Source of the DNA: Methylobacterium sp. E-005
GTDB taxonomy: Bacteria > Pseudomonadota > Alphaproteobacteria > Rhizobiales > Beijerinckiaceae
DNA: 64,000 nucleotides
NCBI RefSeq assembly: GCF_022829725.1
Contig: NZ_JAKSYG010000062.1
Location: 1-64,000 of the forward strand
Direction of reading: 5' to 3'
Both the position numbers and the translations under genes were made by a program. Below are positions 36,429 through 45,536 of the stretch, in pieces. The notes under the pieces were generated by a model. It saw only the letters and a list, made by a program, of their open reading frames with translations, did no database searches and was not told where the DNA came from. Every line of letters starts with the position of its first letter. The stretch's first letter is position 1.

Positions 36429-37040
36429 TCAGCCGACTGGCTCGCCGAAGGCGTGGGCCGAGCCCGGCCGGTCGGCGAGTCGCGCGTACCACCGCTTCAG
36501 GGCCGGGCGTTCGACCCGCTCGGCCGGCAGGTTCAGCCAGCGGTGTACGGCACAGCCCAGGGCGATGTCGGCGATGCTGAATGCGTCCCCGACCGCATAA
36601 TCCCGCTCCGCCAGACGGGCGTCGAGGAGTGCCGCCAGGGCTTCCGTCCGCTTGAGCGAGTCGGCGATGAGCGCGCGGTCTGGATCGGATGACCGGAACA
36701 GCTGCCAGAACGCGTCTCGCATGGCCGGCGTGAAGCTCGTTGCCTGCCAATCGAGCCACTGATCGATGTGAGCGCGGGCGCGGGGATCCTCCGGCAACGC
36801 CAGCGCCGGGCAGGTCGACGCAAGATAGCGGAGGATCGCATTCGACTCCCAGAGCACGAAGCCGTCCTCCTCCAGCGTCGGGACGAGGCCGTTCGGGTTC
36901 AGGGCGCGGTAGGCGGGATCGGCGACGACGCCGAAGGCGCCGCCCGCATCGATCCGCTCATAGGCGAGCCCGGCCTCGTCGAGCCCCCAGACCGCTTTCT
37001 GCACGTTCACCGAAGTGAGTCGCCCCCAGAGCCTGCGCAT
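36429..37040 (-). CDS. Glutathione S-transferase family protein
   Basis: This 203-residue GST has an N-terminal thioredoxin-fold half (RLWGRLTSVNVQKAVWGLDE, NPNGLVPTLEEDGFVLWESNAIL with the Glu-Ser glutathione-contact pair) and a C-terminal helical half containing FSIADIALGCAVHRWLNLP. The Ser in the LTSVNV loop is the likely activating residue. The start is ATG 37040. It lies 16 bases after epmB on the same strand, but a link to EF-P modification is not expected. Confidence 0.9.
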   Translation of the reverse strand: MRRLWGRLTSVNVQKAVWGLDEAGLAYERIDAGGAFGVVADPAYRALNPNGLVPTLEEDGFVLWESNAILRYLASTCPALALPEDPRARAHIDQWLDWQATSFTPAMRDAFWQLFRSSDPDRALIADSLKRTEALAALLDARLAERDYAVGDAFSIADIALGCAVHRWLNLPAERVERPALKRWYARLADRPGSAHAFGEPVG

Positions 37041-37056
37041 CGTCACGCCTTCGTCC

Positions 37057-38100
37057 TCAAATCTTCGGGGGATAGGCATGGTCGCGCCCGTCCGGATCGG
37101 TCACCCGCTGCCCGTCCGCCGTATCGCGCAGGTACTGGGGACCCACCGGCACCTTGCCGTGACCGCCGGGAATGTCGAGCACGTAGGTCGGCTGCGCGAG
37201 GCCGGAGAGGCGCCCACGCAGGGCGCGCATCAGCGCCTGTCCCTCGGCAAGGCTGGTGCGCAGATGGCTGGTGCCCGGCGCAAGGTCGCCATGATGCAGG
37301 TAATAGGGCTTGATCCGGTTCTCGACGAAGCTCCGCATCAACGCGTCCAGCGTCGCCGCCGAATCGTTGACGCCGCGCAGCAGCACGGTCTGGCTCACCA
37401 TCGGGATCCCGGCATCGACCAGCCGGGCACAAGCGGCGCGCGCTGCGGGGGTGAATTCGCGCGGGTGGTTCGCGTGCAGGGCGACGAAGACCGCACGGCC
37501 GAACCGACGCATCGCCTGCACCAGATCGTCGGTCACGCTGTCGGGTTTGACCACGGGCACACGGGTGTGAATCCGCAAGACGCGCACATGCTCGATGGCC
37601 GCGAGCCGCCCCGCAATGCCGCCGAGGCGCCGGGCCGAGAGCGCGAACGGATCCCCGCCCGTCAACACGACCTCCCAGATCCGCGGATCCCGCGCGATAT
37701 ACGCCAGCGCGGTCTCCAGCTCGGCCTCGCTGAGCGTCCCGAGCCCGGTCGGCCCGACCATCTCGCGCCGGAAACAGAAGCGGCAATAGACCGGGCAGAC
37801 GTGGAGCGGCTTGAGCAGCACGCGGTCCGGGTAACGGTGGACGATCCCGATCACCGGCGCATGGGCGTCGTCGCCGATCGGGTCGGCCCGTTCCTCGGGC
37901 TCGACCCGGCCTTCCGCGATCGAGGGTACGAATTGCCGGGCAATCGGATCACCGGGATCCGACGGATCGATCAGCTCGGCCATGTCGGGGGTCAAGGAGA
38001 CCGCGTAACGATCCAGCACGTCGCGCAGCCGAACGGCTTCCGCGTCCGAGATCAGGCCGGCCGCCACGAGATCGTCGGATCCGTGCAGGGCATGGGTCAT
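37057..38100 (-). CDS. epmB: EF-P beta-lysylation protein EpmB (radical SAM lysine 2,3-aminomutase)
   Basis: EpmB converts lysine to beta-lysine, the substrate that EpmA attaches to elongation factor P. The 347-residue protein has the radical SAM cluster motif CPVYCRFC in HVCPVYCRFCFRREMVG, the GGDPFALS SAM-contact block, and a C-terminal PLP-binding region ending YVLDIPGGHGKVPV. ATG 38100 is chosen because it gives the [11 protein letters not shown] start and overlaps the epmA stop. The gene set epmA-epmB lies divergently next to efp, so all three parts of the modification pathway are together. Confidence 0.9.
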   Translation of the reverse strand: MTHALHGSDDLVAAGLISDAEAVRLRDVLDRYAVSLTPDMAELIDPSDPGDPIARQFVPSIAEGRVEPEERADPIGDDAHAPVIGIVHRYPDRVLLKPLHVCPVYCRFCFRREMVGPTGLGTLSEAELETALAYIARDPRIWEVVLTGGDPFALSARRLGGIAGRLAAIEHVRVLRIHTRVPVVKPDSVTDDLVQAMRRFGRAVFVALHANHPREFTPAARAACARLVDAGIPMVSQTVLLRGVNDSAATLDALMRSFVENRIKPYYLHHGDLAPGTSHLRTSLAEGQALMRALRGRLSGLAQPTYVLDIPGGHGKVPVGPQYLRDTADGQRVTDPDGRDHAYPPKI

Positions 38101-39152
38101 GCCGGGGTCTCCGCGACCGGTGTCCAGATGACATCCTCGATGCGGCTGGCGCCACAAGCCAGCATCGCGAGCCGGTCGAAGCCGAGGGCGATCCCCGAGG
38201 AATCCGGCATGTATGCGAGGGCCGCCAGGAAATCCTCGTCGATCGGATAGCGCTCGCCGTAGACGCGCAGTTTCTCGGCCATCTCGTCCTCGAACCGACG
38301 GCGTTGCTCGTCCGGGTCCGTCAGCTCGCCGAACGCGTTGGCGAGTTCGACCCCGCAGACATAGAGCTCGAACCGCTCCGCGACGCGAGCGTCATGCGGC
38401 GACGGCCGGGCGAGGGCCGCCTCGCTGATCGGATACTCGCACAGGATCGTCGGCCGACCGATGCCGAGATGCGGCTCGATCCGTGCCACAAGGACCCGGG
38501 AGAAGAGATCGGCCCAGGTGTCGTCCGGCGCGACACGCAGATCCGCAGCCGCAACCGCGCTGGCGAAGGCATCCCGGTCGGTCTCGCCAGTGTGCGACAC
38601 GGTGGCGAGCAGGTCGATTTTAGCAAACTGCGCGAACGCTTCGGCGAGCGTGAGCCGTTCGGGCTCCGCATAGGGATCGGCGTCCCGGCCGCGATACGTG
38701 AAGCGATGCGCGCCTGCCGTGGTGGCCGATAATCGGAGCAGCGCGGCGCAGTCGTCCATCAGGGCGGTGTATGGGGCCGCAGCCCGGTACCATTCGAGCA
38801 TCGTGAATTCGGGGTGATGCAACGGCCCCCGCTCCCGATTGCGGAACACCCGTGCGAGGCTGAACAGCCGCGTCTCGCCGGCCGCCAGCAATTTCTTGCA
38901 CGCGAATTCGGGCGATGTGTGGAGGTAAAGCGGCATGCGCGCGCCGCCGCCGCCCACGGCCTCGGTGGCAAAGGCCGAAAGATGCGCCTCGTTGCCCGGC
39001 GAGACCTGCAGGCAGGCTGCATCGACCTCGACGAACGCCCGCTCGGCAAACCAAGCCCGAACAGCCGCGGTGAGGCGGTTGCGCAGGATCAGCGCCGGCC
39101 GGCGATCGGCATGGCGGTCGACGGACCACCAGGGCGAAGCCGGCGCCGTCAC
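38097..39152 (-). CDS. epmA: Elongation factor P-(R)-beta-lysine ligase EpmA
   Basis: EpmA is a paralogue of the class II lysyl-tRNA synthetase catalytic domain that attaches (R)-beta-lysine to EF-P. The 351 residues carry [19 protein letters not shown] (motif 1-like), [24 protein letters not shown] (motif 2) and [18 protein letters not shown] (motif 3). It lacks the N-terminal anticodon-binding domain of LysRS, as EpmA should. Its end overlaps the epmB start by four bases. It is divergent from efp with 242 bases between them. Confidence 0.93.
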   Translation of the reverse strand: MTAPASPWWSVDRHADRRPALILRNRLTAAVRAWFAERAFVEVDAACLQVSPGNEAHLSAFATEAVGGGGARMPLYLHTSPEFACKKLLAAGETRLFSLARVFRNRERGPLHHPEFTMLEWYRAAAPYTALMDDCAALLRLSATTAGAHRFTYRGRDADPYAEPERLTLAEAFAQFAKIDLLATVSHTGETDRDAFASAVAAADLRVAPDDTWADLFSRVLVARIEPHLGIGRPTILCEYPISEAALARPSPHDARVAERFELYVCGVELANAFGELTDPDEQRRRFEDEMAEKLRVYGERYPIDEDFLAALAYMPDSSGIALGFDRLAMLACGASRIEDVIWTPVAETPA

Positions 39153-39394
39153 GCGCCGATCCCGGTGACGGGCGACGCCGGATGCAGCCCGCTGACAGGC
39201 GTGTCGGTCCGGACCATCCTCGGCCCCCTCCGGCTATGCGCGGACGCGTTCACGACATGACCTGTCGCCGGCTCACGACGACTCATCGACCGCCCGCTGG
39301 CAACCGGGACGCAGATGCGATAGTGGCGGGGTCCGAGATGCAGCGCCCGCGCTTGGCGCGTGCCGCCCCCCATGTCAATGCAGGACGCAATTCC

Positions 39395-39961
39395 GTGAAG
39401 GTGATCGCCTCAACGCTCCGCAAGGGCAACGTCGTCGATAAGGACGGTAAGCTCTACGTGATCCTGTTCGCCGAGAACATCCATCCCGGCAAGGGCACGC
39501 CGGTGACCCAGCTCGACATGCGCCGCATCACGGACGGTGTGAAGGTCTCCGAACGCTACCGGACGACCGAGCAGGTCGAGCGCGCCTTCGTGGAGGATCG
39601 TGAGCACACCTTCCTGTACAGCGACGGCGAAGGGTTCCACTTTATGAACCCCGAGAATTACGAGCAGATCGCGGTCCCGGAGGATGTGGTCGGTGACGCC
39701 GCGCCCTACCTCCAGGAAGGCATGGCCGTCATGCTGTCCGTCCACAACGGCGTACCGCTGACGATCGAACTGCCGCAGCGCGTGACGCTGGAGGTCGCCG
39801 AGACCGAGCCGGTCCTGAAGGGGCAGACTGCCTCGTCATCCTACAAGCCTGCCACGCTGTCGAACGGCGTGCGCACGACCGTGCCGCCGCACATCGCGGC
39901 CGGGACGCGCGTAATCGTCATGACCGCCGATGGGGCCTACGTCGAGCGCGCCAAGGACTGA
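39395..39961 (+). CDS. efp: Translation elongation factor P
   Basis: EF-P rescues ribosomes stalled at proline stretches. The 188 residues start at GTG 39395 ([19 protein letters not shown]) and include the tip loop [12 protein letters not shown] with Lys33, the residue expected to receive beta-lysine from EpmA/EpmB encoded divergently next door. The C-terminal OB domains end YVERAKD. Upstream ATGs in frame lack family-like sequence. The length is the standard one for the family. Confidence 0.94.
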   Translation: MKVIASTLRKGNVVDKDGKLYVILFAENIHPGKGTPVTQLDMRRITDGVKVSERYRTTEQVERAFVEDREHTFLYSDGEGFHFMNPENYEQIAVPEDVVGDAAPYLQEGMAVMLSVHNGVPLTIELPQRVTLEVAETEPVLKGQTASSSYKPATLSNGVRTTVPPHIAAGTRVIVMTADGAYVERAKD

Positions 39962-40026
39962 GCGGGCTGAACCGGCCCGGCTCGACGCTCAGGAGCGTCT
40001 CGCTGAACGGCTAGCCCTTAGGGGAT

Positions 40027-40056
40027 CTCCCGCCGGCCGCGACAGCGCAGCGGGAG
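40027..40056 (+). terminator. Hairpin after efp
   Basis: ctcccgc (40027-40033) pairs with gcgggag (40050-40056) across a 16-base loop and is followed by ttctt. It lies about 65 bases after the efp stop and before a convergent gene. It is a plausible but weak intrinsic terminator. Confidence 0.45.
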
Positions 40057-40147
40057 TTCTTGGCAGCGCTCTTGGAGCCTCGCGGGATACGCGGCCTTGG
40101 GTCCAGAGTGATGCCGGTAGCGGCTCCGCGCTGCGGACGCCCAACCG

Positions 40148-41176
40148 TCACCTCCGATCAGGCGTCACCGCATTGATCGGCGCATGCTCGAGGGCTCCGT
40201 AGCACTGCTGCGAGAGATCGTGGGCGCGCACCTGCTCGGCGACGGTGTATGGGCGCCCATCCTCCCGGAACAGATCCTCCCGGAGCAGGGCGTCCGACGT
40301 GCAGCGGGCTGCGATCCGGCAGAGCGGCGCCTCGCCGCCGGTGCGGGTGCAGATTGTTACATAATCGGCGCGGAACGCCCGCAGTCCGGCATGCGGGTTG
40401 GGGCCGGTCACGCTCACGACGGCGGTGAGCAGCCCCAGCAGGAGCGGCTGGTGGATCAGGTAAATCACCAAGCTGTGGCGACCCGCGAAGGTCGCACAGC
40501 GGCCGAGGCGTGAACGGGGAGTCCAGGCGCCGAGGCGTAAGGCGGCGAGCCGCGGCAGGCCGATCCGACCGAGGACGATGCCCGCCAGGACCAACCCGAA
40601 CCAGGGGAATAGCGGCACGTAGTCGTTGGTTCGCGGCATCACCGCACCGAGCCCGAGGAAGAACAGGGCCGGGGCATCGAGGAACGCCGCGTGCAGGACC
40701 AGCGGAGCGGCCAGAACCAGCGCCGCAGCGAAGGCGGCGACCGACACCGGAAGGAACAGGAAGGGCAATCCCAGCACGCTCGCCAACGCGATGCAGTGCA
40801 GGATGCCGAAGAACACGAAGGCATCCGGGAAGGCGACCCAGGTCCCGAGGGTCACGAGCAGGGCGGCGCCGCCGATGCGTCCGAGCCGGATCAGCGTCGC
40901 CCTCGGCCGGATGCCACGGCCATTCATCAGCACCAGTCCGACACCGACGAGGAGCAGGAAGGTGCCCGCGATCGTCTCGGCGGCACGATGCCCGAGGGGC
41001 GTCAGCGCATAATTTTCGACCGTCAGCCGAAGATAGCCGAGGTCCCAGAGCGTATGATAGCCCGCCATGGCGGCCAGTGCGGTCGCCCGCGCGGCATCGA
41101 TCACCGGAAGGCGGCCTTGGCCCGGACGGGCGGTCGACGCGGTCGGGGGGGGAACGATGGCGGCTTCGGTGAGCAT
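40148..41176 (-). CDS. DUF1624/HGSNAT-like integral membrane acyltransferase-type protein
   Basis: This 342-residue protein has around eight to ten hydrophobic segments and an N-terminal VIDAARATALAAMAGYHTLWDL block, as in heparan-alpha-glucosaminide N-acetyltransferase-like (DUF1624) proteins. It also has GILHCIALASVLGLPFLFLP and GRHSLVIYLIHQPLLLGLL with the characteristic His. A polar C-terminal tail has four cysteines (ICTRTGGEAPLCRIAARC and a later C). The role is unknown; relatives transfer acyl groups across the membrane. The start at ATG 41176 is preferred over an alternative at 41215 on length; Shine-Dalgarno is weak for both. Confidence 0.78.
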   Translation of the reverse strand: MLTEAAIVPPPTASTARPGQGRLPVIDAARATALAAMAGYHTLWDLGYLRLTVENYALTPLGHRAAETIAGTFLLLVGVGLVLMNGRGIRPRATLIRLGRIGGAALLVTLGTWVAFPDAFVFFGILHCIALASVLGLPFLFLPVSVAAFAAALVLAAPLVLHAAFLDAPALFFLGLGAVMPRTNDYVPLFPWFGLVLAGIVLGRIGLPRLAALRLGAWTPRSRLGRCATFAGRHSLVIYLIHQPLLLGLLTAVVSVTGPNPHAGLRAFRADYVTICTRTGGEAPLCRIAARCTSDALLREDLFREDGRPYTVAEQVRAHDLSQQCYGALEHAPINAVTPDRR

Positions 41177-41518
41177 GGTGGCGCAGTCAAACCACGGGGG
41201 TGGGACCAATGCCAAGGGGTGCTCGCTTCACGTCGCGGCCGCGGTCCAGACGTCTCCAACACTCTCGAAAACGTGAAACTGTTCAGCTCCCGATCTTTCG
41301 GACCGACGTGACTGGAGCCCGGGGCGGAATCCACGTCGCGGTCCAGATGGTTGAGTACCGATACGTGCGCTGCATCGACTGTTGCCGTCGCGCATACACC
41401 CCCCGAGATTGCAACTCGGTCGCGCTCATTGGTCGGCGAAATGGGCTTCCCGCGAGTCAGGACTTCGTTAATCTTGCCGGGAAAGAGCGCGGCGTGATTC
41501 AGGGTAGGTTGCTCGGCC
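41177..41518. other. Intergenic region between divergent genes
   Basis: No ORF with family-like sequence is seen on either strand over these 342 bases. It must hold the promoters of the DUF1624 gene and of the cold-shock gene. AGGGTAGG at about 41503-41510 is the Shine-Dalgarno-like element for the cold-shock gene. No RNA gene or clear operator was recognised. Confidence 0.5.
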
Positions 41519-42121
41519 ATGTCTGACGAACACGGGTCCGGGCCAGCGAACTCAGAGCGGGCGTCGGCTCGAAGCGACGAGACCGGCCTTCGCGAGGACG
41601 AAGTCCTCGATCTCGTGGAGGTGGCGGGCCATATCAAATGGTTCGACGTCTCCAAGGGATTCGGTTTCATCGTACCGGATGACGGCGCACCGGATATCCT
41701 GCTGCACGTGACCTGCCTGCGGCGGGACGGCTATCAGGCCGCCAGCGAGGGCGCGCGCATCGTCGTGGAGGCGGTTGAACGGCCGCGCGGCTGGCAGGCC
41801 TTCCGGGTAATCTCCCTCGACCAAGCGTCGGCTTTGCATCCGTCGGAGATGCCACTCCCGAGAACCCACGTCACCGTGACGCCGACGAGCGGCCTCGAAA
41901 CCGCAGTGGTGAAGTGGTTCAATCGCTTGCGCGGGTTCGGCTTTCTGACCCGGGGCGACGGCACGCCCGATATCTTCGTCCATATGGAGACGCTGCGCCG
42001 GTATGGCATCGCGGAGTTGAAGCCCGGCGAAGCGGTTCTGGTACGCTACGGCGATGGCTCGAAGGGGGTCATGGCGGCGGAGGTGCGGTTGATCGATGGG
42101 ACGCTTCCGGCCTCCCATTGA
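41519..42121 (+). CDS. Cold-shock protein with two cold-shock domains
   Basis: This 200-residue RNA/DNA-binding protein has two CSDs. The first runs about residues 35-100 ([23 protein letters not shown]2 DILLHV). The second runs about residues 125-195 ([23 protein letters not shown]2 DIFVHM). Each has the aromatic RNP1 motif (KGFGFI, RGFGFL). This twin-CSD type is common in alphaproteobacteria. It is followed by a DUF192 gene, the usual neighbour. Confidence 0.93.
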   Translation: MSDEHGSGPANSERASARSDETGLREDEVLDLVEVAGHIKWFDVSKGFGFIVPDDGAPDILLHVTCLRRDGYQAASEGARIVVEAVERPRGWQAFRVISLDQASALHPSEMPLPRTHVTVTPTSGLETAVVKWFNRLRGFGFLTRGDGTPDIFVHMETLRRYGIAELKPGEAVLVRYGDGSKGVMAAEVRLIDGTLPASH

Positions 42122-42197
42122 GGTGACATCGGATTCCCACCCGCCCGATGTTGGCCTATGTCGGCTGCAAGCATGATGGCACGAGGGGCTTCAGCCT

Positions 42198-42692
42198 GTG
42201 AGATTCCAGTTTCGCCTCGCGGCGTTCGCGACCGTGGTCGGTCTTGGCCTGACGTCCGTCGTCCCGGTTTCGGTCGCTCGCGCGCAATCGGGCGCCCAGG
42301 CGGCGACGGCCAAGGCTGAGCCGTTGACCATCGTCACCAAATCCGGGCCGAAGCGCTTCGACGTCGAGGTCATGCGCGACGATGCGGGGCGCTCCCGCGG
42401 ACTGATGTTCCGCCGGCATATGGCGGTCGATCATGGAATGCTGTTCGATTTCGAGCAGGACGTGCCCGTCACCATGTGGATGAAGAACACTTATCTCCCG
42501 CTCGACATGGTCTTCATCCGGCCGGACGGCACCATCAGCCGCATCGCGGCCGATACGGAGCCGCTCTCCACCGCCATCATTCCGTCGGGTGGTCCCGTCA
42601 CCGCAGTGCTCGAACTCAATGCCGGCACTGCCGCCAAGCTCGGAATCCAGCCCGGCGATCGCATCGAGCATCCGATGTTCCGAGGGCGCTGA
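42198..42692 (+). CDS. DUF192 exported protein
   Basis: This 164-residue protein starts at GTG 42198 with a signal peptide (FRLAAFATVVGLGLTSVVPVSVARA) and a DUF192 domain: VEVMRDDAGRSRGLMFRRHM, MLFDFEQDVPVTMWMKNTYLPLDM, VLELNAGTAAKLGIQPGD. Function of the family is unknown. The csp-DUF192 order is widespread in this bacterial class, so the link is probably functional or regulatory. Confidence 0.9.
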   Translation: MRFQFRLAAFATVVGLGLTSVVPVSVARAQSGAQAATAKAEPLTIVTKSGPKRFDVEVMRDDAGRSRGLMFRRHMAVDHGMLFDFEQDVPVTMWMKNTYLPLDMVFIRPDGTISRIAADTEPLSTAIIPSGGPVTAVLELNAGTAAKLGIQPGDRIEHPMFRGR

Positions 42693-42754
42693 TACGCGCC
42701 GCGAACGCACCGGGAACATCCACCTTGACCAACGCATCCATCCGGGCCAGTGTT

Positions 42755-42785
42755 CCGGCAATGTTCCGATGCTTCGGAATGCCGG
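42755..42785 (+). terminator. Compound hairpin after the DUF192 gene
   Basis: Outer arms ccggca (42755-42760) and tgccgg (42780-42785) and inner arms ttccga (42764-42769) and tcggaa (42774-42779) form one stem with a 3-base bulge and a 4-base loop. It lies 62 bases after the DUF192 stop and 18 bases before the next start, so it could end one transcript or shape the leader of the next. Confidence 0.45.
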
Positions 42786-42803
42786 GACGGCGCGGAGGAT
42801 CCG

Positions 42804-43208
42804 ATGGGCGATGTGGTCGAAGCCGAGCTGTTCGGCAACGATGACTGGACGGTGCAGGCCGACGGGATCGAGCATCGGGCGACGGGGTACTTCATCGCCC
42901 GCGAAACGCTGGCGCATCGCCGCGCCGAGGGCCTGTGGGACTGGCCGCTGCAGATGGCCGAGAAGCGCTGGTGCCGTCCCAGCCTGTTCCGTGAGGCCTT
43001 CCTGGCCGCGCTCGATCACTTCGGCATCGCCCGCGATGCCAATCTGCTCCGCTCGTTCGCGCTTGGTTACGGCATCCGTGCGGTCGTATCGCCGGCCGCC
43101 GAGACGTTCGTGACCTTGGCCGACATCCTCCAGCCGCGCAACGCACCGTCGAAGGTGCACATCGCTACCCGCCCGGCCGCGCGTGCGCTGATCGCCGCCG
43201 GGGCGTGA
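42804..43208 (+). CDS. Hypothetical protein
   Basis: This 134-residue soluble protein has no recognised family. ATG 42804 (MGDVVEAELFGNDDWTVQAD) has GGAGG 5 bases upstream. The sequence is Trp-rich early (GLWDWPLQMAEKRWCRP), with a helical middle (REAFLAALDHFGIARDANLLRSFALGYGI), and no signal or membrane helix. It is on the same strand as its neighbours and separated by a hairpin from DUF192. Confidence 0.65.
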   Translation: MGDVVEAELFGNDDWTVQADGIEHRATGYFIARETLAHRRAEGLWDWPLQMAEKRWCRPSLFREAFLAALDHFGIARDANLLRSFALGYGIRAVVSPAAETFVTLADILQPRNAPSKVHIATRPAARALIAAGA

Positions 43209-43311
43209 GGCTGACGCCGGTCGGGACGCGTGCGCCGCCGGTCGAGTCCCCGGGGAGACGATCGCTGCCAAACGCGGTACGTCTGCAAGGAACAGGGACG
43301 GAGATACCAGC

Positions 43312-44196
43312 ATGGCGGAGCACAATACGGCCGGCGACGCGGGAGAGCTGGAGGGACTGATCAGCTCACCGCTTTCGCGACGCGGTTTCGTCATGACCAG
43401 CCTGATGAGCGGCCTGACGCTCGCCACGACCCGGGTCGAGGCACAGGTGATCCATACCGACACCACCGGCATCGAAGCCGGCGAAGTTAAGATCCCGGCC
43501 GCGGACGGGCCGATGCCGGCCTACAGGGCGGTGCCGCAGGGGGCAGGTCCGTTCCCGATCGTGCTGGTGGTCGAGGAAATCTTCGGCGTTCACGACTACA
43601 TCAAGGATATCTGCCGGCGCCTTGCCAAGGCCGGATATTGCGCCGTCGCGCCGGAGCTTTACGCCCGCCAGGGCGATCTTTCGACGATGACGGATCCCAA
43701 GGTCATCATCCGGGATGTCATCTCGAAGACCCCGGACGCGCAGTGGATCGGCGATCTCGACGCGACGGCAGCCTGGGCCTCGACGGCTGCGAAGGGCGAC
43801 GCCCATCGCCTCGCCGTGATGGGATGGTGCCGCGGCGGGCGCGATGTCTGGCTCTACGCCGCGCATCGCCGGGATCTGAAGGCTGCAGTCGCTTGGTACG
43901 GCCCGGTGGGCGGCGAGCGGACCGAGATCCAGCCGCGTACGGCCGGTGATGTGGCGGCGGAAATCAACGCGCCGCTGCTCGCCCTCTACGGGGGAGCCGA
44001 CCAGGGCATCCCCGTTGCGTCCGTCGAGGAAGCGCGCGATCGGGCGAAGGCGGCCGGGAAGAGCGTCGAGCTCGTGGTCTATCCGGATGCGCCGCACGGC
44101 TTTCATGCGGATTATCGACCGAGTTACCGGCGCGAAGCCGCCGAAGACGGTTGGACACGCGCCTTGGCCTTCCTCAAGGCCCACGACGTCGGCTGA
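43312..44196 (+). CDS. Dienelactone hydrolase-family protein with a Tat signal
   Basis: This 294-residue alpha/beta hydrolase of the dienelactone hydrolase type has a twin-arginine signal (LSRRGFVMTSLMSG), so export through the TatABC system encoded in this window is likely. The catalytic triad is visible: nucleophile Cys in MGWCRGGRD, Asp in YGGADQGIP, His in YPDAPHGFHADYRPSY. Relatives open lactone rings of chlorinated aromatics or act on other esters. The substrate is unknown. Confidence 0.88.
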   Translation: MAEHNTAGDAGELEGLISSPLSRRGFVMTSLMSGLTLATTRVEAQVIHTDTTGIEAGEVKIPAADGPMPAYRAVPQGAGPFPIVLVVEEIFGVHDYIKDICRRLAKAGYCAVAPELYARQGDLSTMTDPKVIIRDVISKTPDAQWIGDLDATAAWASTAAKGDAHRLAVMGWCRGGRDVWLYAAHRRDLKAAVAWYGPVGGERTEIQPRTAGDVAAEINAPLLALYGGADQGIPVASVEEARDRAKAAGKSVELVVYPDAPHGFHADYRPSYRREAAEDGWTRALAFLKAHDVG

Positions 44197-44497
44197 AGCT
44201 GGCCGGGGCGGAATGGCCATGGCGTAGTGATCGGGAGGTAAAACGCCGCCCGGTCTCTGCAAATCCGACCGTCCCTGGGACTGATCACCCGCGGGCGGAA
44301 CAACACGCGACTGCCACGCGGAGAGGCATATCCGGCCGTTCCTGAGTGGCTGTGTTACTCAGGACACAAACACAACTTCTTTATTATGCAAGGATCACAG
44401 GAAGCTTCGTGCCTGCGCGGGTCCGGCCTACCGCCGCGATAATGCGTTGAACCGATTGCGACGGCCGCCGTTCAGCCCCTGTAGAGTGTCCTGGCCC
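44197..44497. other. Intergenic region with a hairpin
   Basis: No gene is recognised. An inverted repeat cctgagt (44341-44347)/actcagg (44357-44363) with a 9-base loop is followed by A-rich sequence and then a TTCTTTATT tract near 44375. It may be the terminator of the dienelactone hydrolase gene or an operator for the response regulator. Confidence 0.4.
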
Positions 44498-44953
44498 ATG
44501 AGCGATTCGGTACAGACCGGCCGGAAGCCCGTGATCCTCGTCGTGGAGGACCAGCCCGACGAGCGCTTCCTCGCGGCTACGCTGCTGGAGGACACTGGGT
44601 TCACCGTGATCGAGGCTGAGACTGCGGACCGCGCGCTGGAAATCCTCAACAACCGTGGGGACGAGGTGAGCGTCGTCTTCTCGGACGTACGGACGCCGGG
44701 TCCGATCGGCGGCTTCGAGCTGGCGCGGATCATCGGCGTGACGTGGCCACGGGTGCGGGTCCTCCTGACGTCCGGCGATGCCGGTGATCAGCCGAGTGAC
44801 CTGCGCGTCTCCGCGACCTTCATCCCGAAGCCCTGGCGCGCCGAAGATATCCTGGCCTGGGTGGAGCAGGCGGCGGGCCGCCCGTCCGGCGAGACGGGAC
44901 CCTCGATCATCGGAACGGGCGGCAAAATAATCCGCCCCGGTCTGGAAACTTGA
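44498..44953 (+). CDS. Single-domain response regulator (CheY-like)
   Basis: This 151-residue protein is one receiver domain with a short tail. It has the acidic pocket VVEDQPDERFL, the phospho-acceptor Asp in VVFSDVRTPGPIGG, the conserved Thr/Ser in LLTSGDAG and the Lys in FIPKPW. There is no output domain, so it acts by binding partners. Start at ATG 44498. It is followed by a small protein with a NepR-like pattern, and such pairings occur in the alphaproteobacterial general stress response. Confidence 0.87.
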   Translation: MSDSVQTGRKPVILVVEDQPDERFLAATLLEDTGFTVIEAETADRALEILNNRGDEVSVVFSDVRTPGPIGGFELARIIGVTWPRVRVLLTSGDAGDQPSDLRVSATFIPKPWRAEDILAWVEQAAGRPSGETGPSIIGTGGKIIRPGLET

Positions 44954-45029
44954 AGCAGCGGCGTCGTTGTACGGCTCTCCAGAAGGCGGCGCCGAGCTAC
45001 GCGCACAACAATGGATCGCAGGCGTCGCC

Positions 45030-45233
45030 ATGAAGATCGTTGCTGTCAACCACGCTGATTCCTTGCGCCGGCCCGGCGAATCCGAATCTGCCGAATTGGC
45101 GATTGTCGACTCGGTTCGTGAAGAGCTGCTCAGTTTCTACGGCGCTGCGGACGATACGGTCCCGCACACGCTCGCCGCCCTGGCCCAGCAACTCGATCAG
45201 GTCGGATCGCCTGACGGTCAGCGCGTGGCGTGA
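45030..45233 (+). CDS. Small NepR-like protein
   Basis: This 67-residue acidic protein has the C-terminal half SVREELLSFYGAADDTVPHT followed by LAALAQQLDQV. The spacing L-x3-Y-x5-D-x-V-P-x2-L-x2-L-x2-L matches the pattern of NepR anti-sigma factors, which sequester the EcfG sigma factor until a PhyR-type regulator binds them. No PhyR or EcfG gene is beside it. A stand-alone receiver lies 76 bases upstream. The call is an inference from pattern and size, not a family hit. Confidence 0.45.
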   Translation: MKIVAVNHADSLRRPGESESAELAIVDSVREELLSFYGAADDTVPHTLAALAQQLDQVGSPDGQRVA

Positions 45234-45536
45234 TACCGGGCCGGTCTCAAATGTTGGCTCGCGACGCTGAGGCGATCGTAAAACTCGATCCGGGGTCGTT
45301 TGGAGACAGAGTTGGTTTGACCTTTCCCGCCGGACGGTAGTGCACCGCGTGCAGGATGCGATGTGTGATGCCTTTAATGTTCCTGAAACCTTGCCCCCTG
45401 GGCTCGCGCCAGGAACGAACAACCTTCCGTCCACAACACGGTCGATAAGATCGGCCCCGGCTCGCCAAGACCCAAGAATCTGCTATTCACCGCCTTCAAT
45501 CCTGCAGGCGCAGGCCTTTACGTAATCGAGCCCTCC
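45234..45536. other. Intergenic region
   Basis: No ORF of note in 303 bases. It contains the promoter region of the next gene. I looked for an EcfG-type promoter (GGAAC, 16-17 bases, CGTT) and did not find one: GGAAC occurs at 45412, but the second half is missing. Confidence 0.4.

Noticed and set aside
45234..45536. General stress (EcfG) promoter before the hydrolase-fold gene
   Set aside because: GGAAC at 45412 lacks a CGTT element at 16-17 bases.
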